From positions 1 through 33,506 of the forward strand of contig JAPKZV010000119.1 in the NCBI GenBank assembly GCA_026393585.1: a DNA stretch of 33,506 bases, in the 5' to 3' direction. Position 1 is the first letter of the stretch. The number at the start of each line of letters is the position of its first letter. The DNA is from Actinomycetota bacterium. Lineage in GTDB: Bacteria > Actinomycetota > Acidimicrobiia > Acidimicrobiales > Ilumatobacteraceae. Under the pieces are notes generated by a model, which ran no database searches, was not told where the DNA came from, and saw nothing but the letters and a program-made list of their open reading frames with translations. Shown here piece by piece: positions 1-7,464 of this stretch. The position numbers and the translations under genes were made by a program.

Positions 1-2
1 GC

Positions 3-20
3 AAGTGTTAGGCAACACTT
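3..20. repeat. Perfect 7-bp hairpin downstream of the CoA-transferase gene
   Basis: AAGTGTT and AACACTT flank a 4-nt loop. It lies just beyond the stop of the minus-strand CoA-transferase gene, so it could form a transcript-end hairpin. There is no clear U tract, so an intrinsic terminator is only a possibility. The rest of 1-55 shows nothing else. Confidence 0.4.
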
Positions 21-55
21 ACAACATCTGCAAGCATTGCCTACCACTTAGGGGT

Positions 56-1306
56 TTAGGGGGTGGCTCCAGGAGGGACCCGGCGCTGCAACACTCCAGA
101 TTCGGTGAGGGGATCAACTTCCTCGGCCGACAAACCCAGGAGATCGCCAAGTACCAAAGCGTTATCTTCGCCTCGGTACTTCGGGCTGCCAGCGGTGGTG
201 ACGGTGGCATCAGAGAACTTCCACGGGGCATTAGGAATGCGCACTTTGCCTCCGCCGCGGTTACTCACTTCCACCGTAATTTCTCGAGCCGTCGCCCAAT
301 CGGTATCGGCAAGCTCGCGCGTGGTGCGAATTTTTCCGCTTGCCAATTTGTGTTTGGCGAGGGCTTCTTCAATTGCTGTTGCATCGGGAATAGTGAGTGC
401 CCATGCCCGCAAAATACTTTGCAGTTCTTCAAGGTTCGCTAAGCGCGATGGCACATCAATAAATTTTGGATCGGTTAATAAATCGGTGCGACCAATTGCT
501 GTGAAAAATAAATCGAATGTTCCACGCTCACCTGGGTGACCACTTACAACAACCTTGTCGCCATTTGCTGCGGTGAGCACGGGATAGTTTCCAGGTTCAA
601 AAGAACGAATCTGTTCTGGTGGTGTTGGCTCATCCCATAAAGCATCGTGTGCATGTTCATTTACGTACAACATTGTTTGCGCCATCGCAATATCAATAGA
701 TTGACCGCGTCCTGTTGAGTGACGTTGAATGACTGCAGCTAGAACTGCCGCACACGTTTCCATTGCGGTGTAAACATCGGCGTGGGAAAACGGGTCGTTA
801 GCAAATTGTCCGCCGCGTGCCATGCCTTGATGATTGGTGAGACCCGACTCTGCCCCAACTACTGGAGCATATGCGCGACGGTGCACCCACGGCCCTGTTT
901 GTCCGTAGCCAGTAATAGATGCGTAAATGAGTTTCGGGTTGAGTGCAGAGAGTGATGCATAGTCGAGACCAAGTTTTTTCATTACTCCTGGTCGAAAATT
1001 CTCAATGAGAATGTCGGCATGCATCACCAGTTTTTTCACGATGTCAACAGCTTCTGGCTTCGACATGTCGAGTGAAATGTTTTTCTTCCCCACATTTTGC
1101 TGAATGAAATATGTAGAGAGAGAATTGACCCGGGGGTTGGTAAATCGTGTGAGGTCGCCATCGGGTGGTTCAATTTTGATGATCTCGGCACCGAGGTCGC
1201 ACAACATGCGTGTGGCATGGGGGCCGGTAAGCACACGGCTGAAATCGAGAATACGCAAGCCCTGCAAAGGGCGTTGCGGCTGTTGAGATGTCGTTGAAGT
1301 GTCCAC
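56..1306 (-). CDS. CaiB/BaiF family (class III) CoA-transferase
   Basis: This 416-aa protein has the usual length of family III CoA-transferases, which move CoA between carboxylic acids through a catalytic aspartate. The N-terminal block LRILDFSRVLTGPHATRML followed by LGAEIIKIEPP and DGDLTR is typical, as is GYGQTGPW near residue 130. The substrate cannot be read from sequence; related enzymes act on carnitine, formyl, succinyl or branched acyl groups. The start is GTG, because the family N-terminus begins only about 15 residues later and no better ATG exists. The gene is divergent from the cyclase gene, with 38 bp between starts. A TACGGT hexamer lies 10 nt before the GTG, so its leader is probably only a few bases. 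Confidence 0.88.
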   Translation of the reverse strand: MDTSTTSQQPQRPLQGLRILDFSRVLTGPHATRMLCDLGAEIIKIEPPDGDLTRFTNPRVNSLSTYFIQQNVGKKNISLDMSKPEAVDIVKKLVMHADILIENFRPGVMKKLGLDYASLSALNPKLIYASITGYGQTGPWVHRRAYAPVVGAESGLTNHQGMARGGQFANDPFSHADVYTAMETCAAVLAAVIQRHSTGRGQSIDIAMAQTMLYVNEHAHDALWDEPTPPEQIRSFEPGNYPVLTAANGDKVVVSGHPGERGTFDLFFTAIGRTDLLTDPKFIDVPSRLANLEELQSILRAWALTIPDATAIEEALAKHKLASGKIRTTRELADTDWATAREITVEVSNRGGGKVRIPNAPWKFSDATVTTAGSPKYRGEDNALVLGDLLGLSAEEVDPLTESGVLQRRVPPGATP

Positions 1307-1316
1307 TGAAATTACT

Positions 1317-1337
1317 ACCGTAATAGCCCACTACGGT
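1317..1337. promoter_or_regulatory. Symmetric divergent promoter pair (two TACGGT -10 boxes)
   Basis: ACCGTA at 1317-1322 and TACGGT at 1332-1337 are exact inverted copies 9 bp apart. Read outward, each is a TAnnnT -10 box: 10 nt before the CoA-transferase GTG and 7 nt before the cyclase ATG. The same symmetry could also form an operator. No convincing -35 elements are visible. Confidence 0.5.
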
Positions 1338-1344
1338 CTAGGGA

Positions 1345-2352
1345 ATGGTCAAGAGCACATTGCCCCAATATTCAGAATTGCCGTTGCGCGGAGGGTTGCC
1401 CAGTTCATGGGATGTCTGGACGTCTCCAGGTGCGCGGTACTTTGGCTGCCTCAACTTGCTGACACCTGAACGAGTGGCCGCAGCAGCACAACTGGTGCAA
1501 CGCGGCGCAGTGTTTGCAATGAACTGGAACATGCGCGAGCCAAACCCGCCTCTCTTTGGGCGTCAAGGCTTTGAACATGAAGTCACAGGCGATGACCGCG
1601 CCACAAGCCATGACGATGTGTTGCACGGTTGGAATACTCAGTCGTCGAGCCAGTGGGATGGCTTTCGACATATTCGCAACTTTGCAGCCCAAGCCGATGA
1701 AGAAGGTACGGGTCACTACGGCGGAGTTCCCGATGAAGAGCACGGCATGCATCACTGGGCACAGCGCGGCATTGCAGGGCGTGCGGTGTTGGCCGATGTC
1801 GGAAGATGGCGCATCAAGGTAGGTAGGCCGTTGCAGTACGACATTGCCGACCCCATTGAACCGCACGAACTTTTGGAATGTTTAGAAGACCAAGGAACTG
1901 AATTGCGCGAGGGCGATATTTTGCTCATGCGCACGGGCTGGATGCAGTGGTACATGCAGCAAAGTGAAGAAACGCGTGCGCGTCTTGCACAACCACGAGA
2001 CCTCGCAACACCAGGTTTGCGTTCAGGTGAAGCAACAGCGGCAGCTTTGTGGAACATGCATATTGCTGCGCTTGGTGCCGACAACCCTGCGGTTGAAGCA
2101 TGGCCACCCGGAGCGAACAGCACTCCAGAACATCAAGCAGAAGTGCGTGCCGACAAACGCCGCATGCATGAAATTTTTACGCACACACTCATATTGCCCA
2201 TGTTGGGTTTGCCACTTGGTGAAATGTTCGACCTCGATGCATTGGCCGACGACTGCGCACGCGATGGTCGTTATGAAGGTTTCTTTACTTCTGCACCGCT
2301 GAACTTGCCGAGTGGTGTTGCTTCGCCACCGAATGCCTTAGTTATTAAGTAA
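1345..2352 (+). CDS. Cyclase / kynurenine-formamidase-fold hydrolase (PF04199-like)
   Basis: A 335-aa protein of the metal-dependent cyclase family. It shows the bacterial long-variant signature: SSQWDGFRHI near residue 110 stands where shorter members have HxGTHxDxPxH, and GDILLMRTGWMQWY lies in the core. Characterised relatives hydrolyse amides or cyclise polyketides, but the substrate here is unknown. The start is ATG 1345 with TACGGT ending 7 nt upstream and no Shine-Dalgarno, which fits leaderless translation. It is divergent from the CoA-transferase and convergent with the M20 gene, whose 3' end overlaps it by 8 bp. These neighbours suggest carboxylic-acid or amide catabolism, by inference only. 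Confidence 0.8.
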   Translation: MVKSTLPQYSELPLRGGLPSSWDVWTSPGARYFGCLNLLTPERVAAAAQLVQRGAVFAMNWNMREPNPPLFGRQGFEHEVTGDDRATSHDDVLHGWNTQSSSQWDGFRHIRNFAAQADEEGTGHYGGVPDEEHGMHHWAQRGIAGRAVLADVGRWRIKVGRPLQYDIADPIEPHELLECLEDQGTELREGDILLMRTGWMQWYMQQSEETRARLAQPRDLATPGLRSGEATAAALWNMHIAALGADNPAVEAWPPGANSTPEHQAEVRADKRRMHEIFTHTLILPMLGLPLGEMFDLDALADDCARDGRYEGFFTSAPLNLPSGVASPPNALVIK

Positions 2353-3628
2353 GGCGCACGCCAAGATGGCGTAAGGCCATTGCTGAATAGAGTGACGCAC
2401 CCACTGCCATCGCGTCTTCATCGAAGACCACGTGGTTGGAGTGGTTTGGCGCGGCAGTAGCTGTGTTCTTATCGGGTGAAGTTCCACCGAGGAACATCAT
2501 TGCCCCAGGCAAGCGTTCAAGAACATAACTGAAATCTTCTGCTGCCATTACTGGGTTCGGCATTTGAATGACCTTCTGATCACCGAGAATTGCTGTTGCA
2601 ACATCGCTAGCAAAACCAGCAAATTGGTGGTTGTTTACCGTGACGGGGTAGCCGAGTTCAATATCGACCTCTGCAACTAAGCCATGTGCAGAAGCAATGC
2701 CGTTAGCTACTTGGTTGATATAACTATGCACATTGCTGCGTGTTTTTGCACTAACTGCACGCAGTGTTCCTTGAATTGAAGCTGTTTCAGGAATGACGTT
2801 GTATGCGGTGCCGGCTTGAATGGTGGTGACCGTCACGATGGCGGGGTCAAATGCATTAATGCGTCGTGTGACCATTGAGTGCAGTGCTTGAACAATTTCG
2901 CAAGCAACAGGAACAGGGTCGAGTGTGCGATGTGGCGCTGAAGCATGACCACCAGCTCCTGTGATGTTGATGGTGAGTTTGTCGCTCGACGCCATGAGCG
3001 AACCACCGCGAATACCTACCATGCCAACAGGAATCTCAGTGCCAATGTGCAATGCGAATGCACCTGTAATGGGCGAGGCACTTCCGTCTTTGTGCTTGGG
3101 CACGTCGAGGAGCCCTTCGTCGAGCATGAACTGCGCGCCGGCGTAACCTTCCTCGCCAGGTTGAAACATAAAGAGCACGCGACCAGAAATGTTGTTCTTG
3201 CGTTGAGACAACATGTGCGCTGTTTGCACGAGCATTGCGGTGTGTGTGTCGTGCCCACATGCGTGCATGATGTTTTCATTCACCGATGAAAAGTCGAGCC
3301 CCGTATCTTCAGGCATTGGCAGAGCATCCATGTCGCCACGGAGCAGCACCGTTGGCCCAGGTTTGTCGCCAGTGAGCAAAGCGGCAATACCACTTGTTGT
3401 TTTGTGCAACGTGATGTCGAGTGGGAGGCCATCGAGCGCGGTGAGCACTTGTTCACGCGTGATGGGAAGATTGTTTCCAATTTCAGGATGGCGGTGCAAC
3501 GAACGGCGCAAGGCAACAGCATCTTTTTGAAAGCTGAGTGCTTGAGCCCGGAGTTCAGAACTTTGGCCGTGTTCTTCGGCGAGGTCTGCTGCTGGTCGAC
3601 CAGTGAATAAAGCGCTTGACATCTCCAT
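2345..3628 (-). CDS. M20 family amidohydrolase (N-acyl-amino-acid / hippurate hydrolase type)
   Basis: From ATG 3628 this is a 427-aa M20D-type metallopeptidase that would release carboxylates from N-acyl amino acids. Metal-site motifs are visible: LRGDMDALP (about residues 96-104), HACGHDTHT (122-130), FQPGEEGYAGA, and the C-terminal AAEDFSYVL. No signal peptide is seen, so it is probably cytoplasmic. The ORF track starts 31 codons earlier, but that extension is unlike the family, overlaps the NUDIX gene and reads like non-coding sequence. ATG 3622 is an alternative. A TAGTGT hexamer ends 8 nt before ATG 3628. Confidence 0.88.
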   Translation of the reverse strand: MEMSSALFTGRPAADLAEEHGQSSELRAQALSFQKDAVALRRSLHRHPEIGNNLPITREQVLTALDGLPLDITLHKTTSGIAALLTGDKPGPTVLLRGDMDALPMPEDTGLDFSSVNENIMHACGHDTHTAMLVQTAHMLSQRKNNISGRVLFMFQPGEEGYAGAQFMLDEGLLDVPKHKDGSASPITGAFALHIGTEIPVGMVGIRGGSLMASSDKLTINITGAGGHASAPHRTLDPVPVACEIVQALHSMVTRRINAFDPAIVTVTTIQAGTAYNVIPETASIQGTLRAVSAKTRSNVHSYINQVANGIASAHGLVAEVDIELGYPVTVNNHQFAGFASDVATAILGDQKVIQMPNPVMAAEDFSYVLERLPGAMMFLGGTSPDKNTATAAPNHSNHVVFDEDAMAVGASLYSAMALRHLGVRLT

Positions 3629-3636
3629 ATGGTGGC

Positions 3637-3642
3637 ACACTA
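3637..3642 (-). promoter_or_regulatory. Candidate -10 box of the M20 gene
   Basis: On the minus strand, TAGTGT ends 8 nt before ATG 3628. This would give a leader of one or two bases. It sits in the 19-bp gap between two divergent genes. Confidence 0.4.
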
Positions 3643-3647
3643 AAGGT

Positions 3648-4157
3648 GTGCAAAACGCAAGTGAAGAACTGGTGGACATTGTTGATGAAGATGACAAAGT
3701 TTTGTACCAATGCACCCGCAAAGAGATGCGAGCACAGGTGCTTCGTCATCGGGCCGTCTTTATTGCCGTTGTGAATTCTGCAGGCGAGTTGCTCATCCAT
3801 CAGCGCAGTGCCACAAAGGACTTATGGCCCAGCTGGTGGGATATTGCTGTTGGTGGCGTGGTGTCGGCTGGTGAGGCTTATGACTCGGCCGCACTTCGTG
3901 AGCTTGATGAAGAGGTGGGCATTGCCGGTGTGCCGCTTGTTGAACTGGGAGTGGGCACTTACAGCGACGTAGAGGTGAGCCTTATAGGCAAGTGCTTTAT
4001 GGCGATATACGACGGGCCGCTGATTCTGCGCGACGGTGAAGTGGTCGCCACCGAGTGGGTGTCGAAAAATGACTTGATACAGCGCCTGGCAGAGCGCGAT
4101 TTTCTTCCCGACAGCAAGGCACTCGTGTTGCCGGCTTTACAAAAAATCTTGAAATAA
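3648..4157 (+). CDS. NUDIX hydrolase (YfcD / IPP-isomerase-like subgroup)
   Basis: A complete Nudix box GX5EX7REUXEEXGU is present, from the G of GVVSAGE through REL, EE and GI. It lies in a protein of about 169 aa. The N-terminal pattern ELVDIVDEDDKV, then RHRAVFIAVVN, then WDIAVGG resembles the YfcD/IDI-like Nudix group rather than MutT. The substrate is probably a diphosphate but is not identifiable. I place the start at GTG 3648, since related proteins begin just before the DIVDEDD block. The ORF-track GTG at 3603 would overlap the M20 start. GTG 3672 is another option. The gene is divergent from M20. Confidence 0.82.
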   Translation: MQNASEELVDIVDEDDKVLYQCTRKEMRAQVLRHRAVFIAVVNSAGELLIHQRSATKDLWPSWWDIAVGGVVSAGEAYDSAALRELDEEVGIAGVPLVELGVGTYSDVEVSLIGKCFMAIYDGPLILRDGEVVATEWVSKNDLIQRLAERDFLPDSKALVLPALQKILK

Positions 4158-4216
4158 GTGACTCCGCGAGGATCTCGCTACCCTCTGTAAGAGATTTACG
4201 CTGAAAGTAGGCACTC
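4158..4216 (+). promoter_or_regulatory. Short spacer with candidate -10 boxes before the thiamine-binding-like gene
   Basis: The spacer holds a small inverted repeat (GCGAG-gat-CTCGC), a TACCCT hexamer at about 4169 and a TACGCT hexamer at about 4197. Either could be a -10 box. A weak Shine-Dalgarno-like AGTAGG precedes ATG 4217. I do not see a THI-box riboswitch. Confidence 0.3.
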
Positions 4217-4450
4217 ATGCTGGAAATTGAGTTCACCATTGAGCCTTTCATTGAAGGCGCCCCGGGAAAGCACGTCACCGCTGCCGTTGCTGCTGTAGAA
4301 AAATTCGGCGTAGTTGTTGACTTTGGACCCTTTGGTTCCACTTTTATCGCGGCTGAAAGCAATGTTGCTGCAATTGTGGGCGCACTTCTTGAAGCTGCTT
4401 ACGGCAACGGTGCAACTCATGTGAGTGTTCATGTTGGGCCACAAGAATAA
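4217..4450 (+). CDS. MTH1187/YkoF-like small thiamine-binding-family protein
   Basis: A 77-aa protein with the alpha/beta pattern of the thiamine-binding family once called DUF77. It has a first strand LEIEFTIEPF, a conserved glycine-rich turn EGAPGKHV, a helix VTAAVAAVEKFG, a VDFGPFGSTF strand and the terminal strand HVSVHVGP. Relatives bind thiamine or its hydroxymethylpyrimidine moiety, and the physiological role is uncertain. Its stop codon overlaps the start of the HTH gene by one base (TAATG), so the two are translationally coupled. No secretion signal is present. Confidence 0.65.
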   Translation: MLEIEFTIEPFIEGAPGKHVTAAVAAVEKFGVVVDFGPFGSTFIAAESNVAAIVGALLEAAYGNGATHVSVHVGPQE

Positions 4451-4674
4451 TGTCCGTGCCCGATCACCCATTAGTAAACGCGGTGCAACCACTGCTCGAT
4501 GCAATTGGTGCGAGCCTTGTTGCGCCAACTGGCATTACGCCAAGCGATATCCCCATTGAGTGGGACGGAAATGTCATTGCTGGAGTACGGCTTCGCGCAG
4601 TGGAAGACGTCGCCGACGTGATGGGCGTTTCGCGAATTACGGTGTACAACTACTTAAACGCAATGCATCGTTAA
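4450..4674 (+). CDS. Mini helix-turn-helix protein, possibly an internally deleted regulator
   Basis: A 74-aa protein whose C-terminus, [20 protein letters not shown], is a clear helix-turn-helix. The N-terminal half ([16 protein letters not shown], then [16 protein letters not shown]) resembles, from memory, longer actinobacterial proteins. In those, about 45-50 residues separate the EWDG block from the HTH, whereas here they are joined directly. It starts at ATG 4450, overlapping the stop of the preceding gene, and ends in a TTAA shared with coaA on the opposite strand. It may regulate the thiamine-binding-like gene with which it is coupled, by inference from position. Confidence 0.7.
   Translation: MSVPDHPLVNAVQPLLDAIGASLVAPTGITPSDIPIEWDGNVIAGVRLRAVEDVADVMGVSRITVYNYLNAMHR
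4671..4674. other. Shared palindromic stop TTAA of two convergent genes
   Basis: TAA on the plus strand (4672-4674) ends the HTH gene, and TAA on the minus strand (4673-4671) ends coaA. The two genes overlap by exactly these four bases. Confidence 0.9.
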
Positions 4675-5594
4675 AGTTTGCGCAGTTGAACATCGGTAAT
4701 GCGATGGTCGCTACCTTTGTTCATTACAAGCGAGGCACGCGTTTTTGTGGGGTCAATATTTTCGCGTAAGTTGCGGCCGTTAATTTCTGCCCAAATACCT
4801 TTTGCTACTTCAGTTGCTTCGTCATCTGAAAGATCGGCAAAGTGCTTGAAGAAACTATTGGGATCTTTAAAAATAGTTTGGCGTAAGGCGTGAAAACGAT
4901 CGACGTACCAATTACGAATATCACTTTCATCGGCATCAATGTAAATAGAGAAGTCGAAGTAGTCGGAAACGAACTCATTTGCTTCATTGCCAACTTGTAG
5001 AACATTGAGTCCTTCAAGAATGAGAATGTCGGGCTGACGCACTTCTACTTGTTCACCGTCAACAATGTCGTACACCACATGGCTGTAGACAGGTGCAGAA
5101 ACCGAAGGGTGGCCGGCCTTTAATTCGCGAAGAAATTGCAAAAGATGTTTGGTGTCGTAGCTCTCGGGAAAACCTTTGCGGTTCATGAGGCCACGGTCGG
5201 CAAGTTCATCGTTCGGGAAAAGAAACCCGTCTGTGGTGATGAGGTCGACCTTTGGATGTTCTGGCCAACGTGCCAAAAGAGCCTGCAAAATACGGGCAAA
5301 AGTGCTCTTTCCTACCGCCACGCTGCCTGCAACACCGATGACGTAGGGAACTTTTGGAGACATGGTTCCCAAAAATGTTGCCGACACTTTGTGCAAGTTT
5401 TGAGTTGCGCTGACATACAAATTCAATAAGCGAGTGAGTGGAAGATAAATAGCAGCAACTTCATCGAGGTTGATGCTCTCGTTGATGCCACGGAGTGCTT
5501 CAAGATCTTTTTCACGAATGGTGAGCGGTGTCGAGGCGCGCAGGTCGGCCCATTCATCGCGAGTAAAGGGAATGTAGCGGTCGCTGTCGAGCAT
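4671..5594 (-). CDS. coaA: Pantothenate kinase type I
   Basis: A 307-aa protein matching bacterial type I CoaA in length and order. It phosphorylates pantothenate with ATP, the first committed step of CoA synthesis, in the cytoplasm. The P-loop [12 protein letters not shown] lies near residues 92-103. It is followed by TTDGFLFPN, the family block RKGFPESYD and a Walker-B-like strand [11 protein letters not shown]. The N-terminus [13 protein letters not shown] is also typical. Its ATG lies three bases after the map stop, so the two are very likely co-transcribed from the map promoter. Confidence 0.95.
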   Translation of the reverse strand: MLDSDRYIPFTRDEWADLRASTPLTIREKDLEALRGINESINLDEVAAIYLPLTRLLNLYVSATQNLHKVSATFLGTMSPKVPYVIGVAGSVAVGKSTFARILQALLARWPEHPKVDLITTDGFLFPNDELADRGLMNRKGFPESYDTKHLLQFLRELKAGHPSVSAPVYSHVVYDIVDGEQVEVRQPDILILEGLNVLQVGNEANEFVSDYFDFSIYIDADESDIRNWYVDRFHALRQTIFKDPNSFFKHFADLSDDEATEVAKGIWAEINGRNLRENIDPTKTRASLVMNKGSDHRITDVQLRKL

Positions 5595-5597
5595 TTT

Positions 5598-6578
5598 CTA
5601 TCCGCGTTTCCAAGGGGCACTTGGCGACACGGCGCCTTTAGCAGTGAGTACTTCAACACCAGTGTCGGTGACGAGCAGTGTGTGTTCAAACTGTGCGGTG
5701 CGCTTGCCATCGGCCGTTACTGCGGTCCAATCATCGTCCCACATTTTGTGCTGCCAAGTTCCCAAGCTGATCATGGGCTCAACGGTGAATGTCATTCCTG
5801 GGCGCATGATCATGTTGTTGCGCGAGTCGTAGTAGTGCAACACCTGAATGTCGGAATGGAAGAGCTCGCCGATGCCATGGCCAATAAATGCGCGAATAAC
5901 ACCCATTCTGTGCAGTTTGGCGTGTGTTTCGATTGCTTTACCGATGTCGCTAATGGGGCGGCCAGGCACAACTGCCTCAATGCCTTTCCACATGCACTCT
6001 TCAGCAACACGTGTGAGAAGTTTGCTCTCTTCATCAACTTCGCCAACAAAAAAAGTTGCATTGGTGTCGCCATGTACACCATTCACGTAACACGTGACGT
6101 CGAGGTTGATGATGTCGCCATCGTTCACAACAGTGGAATCGGGAATGCCGTGGCAAATAACTTCGTTCAAACTCGTGCACACACTCTTGGGGTAGTGGTG
6201 ATAGTTGAGCGGGCTGGGGTATGCACCGCGCTTGATGGTTTCTTCGTGCACAAATACATCGATGTCATTTGTGGTCATGCCGGGCTTCACAAAGTCACCG
6301 GCCAACTTCAAAATCTCTGCAGCCATGTCGCAGGCATAACGCATGCGTTCAATGACCTCGGGCGACTTCACGCGAGCTTCCTCTGTGCGCGGCACTTCAC
6401 CAGTGTCGGCGTACGGTGGTTTTCCAATGCCTGCGGGCACTGTTCGCATGGGGCTCACCACGCCGGGAAGGATCTTTCCCTCGAGAGGTTTATGGCAACG
6501 CTTGTACTTGCGCCCACTGCCACACCAGCACGGGTCGCTTGCCACAGGCAGCACGGCGGGAGGGGTCTGATTGCTCAT
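5598..6578 (-). CDS. map: Methionine aminopeptidase type I with N-terminal SEC-C zinc finger
   Basis: This 326-aa enzyme would remove initiator methionine from nascent proteins. An SEC-C-type zinc motif (CWCGSGRKYKRCH, residues about 17-29) precedes the linker and the pita-bread catalytic domain. Metal-ligand regions are visible: LDVTCYVNGVHGDTN carries the two Asp ligands, GHGIGELFH the His, TVEPM a Glu and QFEHTLLV the last Glu. HYPKSVCTSLNEVICHGIP is the hallmark substrate-pocket segment. The SEC-C extension matches the ribosome-associated actinobacterial and proteobacterial subtype. It heads a map-coaA operon. TAGCCT lies 9 nt before the ATG. Confidence 0.95.
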   Translation of the reverse strand: MSNQTPPAVLPVASDPCWCGSGRKYKRCHKPLEGKILPGVVSPMRTVPAGIGKPPYADTGEVPRTEEARVKSPEVIERMRYACDMAAEILKLAGDFVKPGMTTNDIDVFVHEETIKRGAYPSPLNYHHYPKSVCTSLNEVICHGIPDSTVVNDGDIINLDVTCYVNGVHGDTNATFFVGEVDEESKLLTRVAEECMWKGIEAVVPGRPISDIGKAIETHAKLHRMGVIRAFIGHGIGELFHSDIQVLHYYDSRNNMIMRPGMTFTVEPMISLGTWQHKMWDDDWTAVTADGKRTAQFEHTLLVTDTGVEVLTAKGAVSPSAPWKRG

Positions 6579-6699
6579 AACGCCCCAAGGCTATTGGGAA
6601 TCACGGGGGGTATTGCATTTTTTCTATTGCCGTGTTCAGATACCAACTTCACACATAGGGGGTGTGGCTACACAAGACACATTCAGGGGAAGGACAGCC
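6579..6699. promoter_or_regulatory. Divergent intergenic region map / Tad operon
   Basis: The map side has a -10-like TAGCCT at 6588-6593, 9 nt from its ATG. The Tad side has an AT-rich run TTGCATTTTTTCTATTG near 6611 and small inverted repeats of the CACAC/GTGTG type around 6650-6675. These could bind a regulator, but I cannot name one or place the transcription start. Confidence 0.4.
6685..6694 (+). promoter_or_regulatory. Strong ribosome binding site deciding the GTG start of the Tad operon
   Basis: AGGGGAAGGA ends 5 nt before GTG 6700. It selects that start over the ORF-track start at 6571, which would run antisense into map. Confidence 0.65.
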
Positions 6700-7464
6700 G
6701 TGGACGAACGGTTTGTGATGGATTCTCCTGGTGGGTCTCGGGAAGCATTGGCTGAGCGCCGCTCTGCACTCTCTCGTGATCTGCTGGGAACTCATGGTGA
6801 AGGCGCTCGCGCGCCACGATCAGTATTTCGGCGAAAGCCTGCCTCGGGTTCGCAACAACGAACTCGTAGTCAACCTCCAGTACGAAAGAAGCAACGCATA
6901 CCCGAACTTGCCATTGGCGTCACGTTGGTGGTTGGTGGAGCACTTGGCGCTGCATGGCTTCATGGGAATGGCAATCAACAGATCACTGTTGTCGCCTCAT
7001 CTCAGGCATTAGATGTTGGGCATGTCATTACTGCAAATGATCTTGTAGCTCAAAACATCTCTTCTGAAGTTGCTCAATATTTTGTGCCAGCTGCAGAGGC
7101 CAAAAATTTACTGGGCAGAACATTGAGTGCTGCGGTCGGATCAAGCGAACCCATCAGTGAAAAATTTCTCTTAACAGATCGCCCATTGCTGGCCGATGAA
7201 ATACTTGTACCTCTCAAACTCAATAGTGGAGATTTTCCACCCGATTTGTATCCGGGAAATATTGTTCGCATTGCACTCACACCCGACCCCAGCCTCTCAA
7301 CAAAAATAGAAACAGAGGCCTACAAGAACTCGGTGGAAGTTTGGTCATTGCATCCGCCAACAGATCTTGAAACGAATTACGTCGTAACGTTAAGAGCAAA
7401 GCAAGATTTACTGCTTCCTGCGGCCGCAGCGGGGAAAGTGAAGTTGGTGGTGGTGGGCAAATGA
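6700..7464 (+). CDS. SAF-domain membrane protein, CpaB/RcpC-like, first gene of the Tad operon
   Basis: From GTG 6700 this is a 254-aa protein. A basic, low-complexity cytoplasmic N-terminus (about 1-65) is followed by one membrane helix (IPELAIGVTLVVGGALGAAW, about 67-86). An SAF domain comes next, starting VVASSQALDVGHVITANDL, with a family-typical LLGRTLSAAV and LTDRPLL. CpaB/RcpC proteins with this layout are periplasmic or cell-surface parts of Tad pilus machines. In a monoderm it would face the cell wall. Its stop overlaps the TadA start (ATGA). The outer-membrane secretin partner of Gram-negative CpaB is absent, as expected for Actinobacteria. Confidence 0.8.
   Translation: MDERFVMDSPGGSREALAERRSALSRDLLGTHGEGARAPRSVFRRKPASGSQQRTRSQPPVRKKQRIPELAIGVTLVVGGALGAAWLHGNGNQQITVVASSQALDVGHVITANDLVAQNISSEVAQYFVPAAEAKNLLGRTLSAAVGSSEPISEKFLLTDRPLLADEILVPLKLNSGDFPPDLYPGNIVRIALTPDPSLSTKIETEAYKNSVEVWSLHPPTDLETNYVVTLRAKQDLLLPAAAAGKVKLVVVGK

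Noticed and set aside
5-442. 145-aa plus-strand ORF at the left edge
   Set aside because: It is the complement of the CoA-transferase 3' part and has no family pattern.
3603-3647. Upstream GTG start of the NUDIX gene used by the ORF track
   Set aside because: It would overlap the divergent M20 start, and the added residues are not family-like.
4158-4216. Possible TPP riboswitch before the thiamine-binding-like gene
   Set aside because: The spacer is only 59 bp and I cannot find the conserved CUGAGA thi-box core.
5682-6755. 357-aa plus-strand ORF
   Set aside because: It is antisense to map, whose catalytic motifs are intact. The translation is His/Ala/Cys-rich with no domain.
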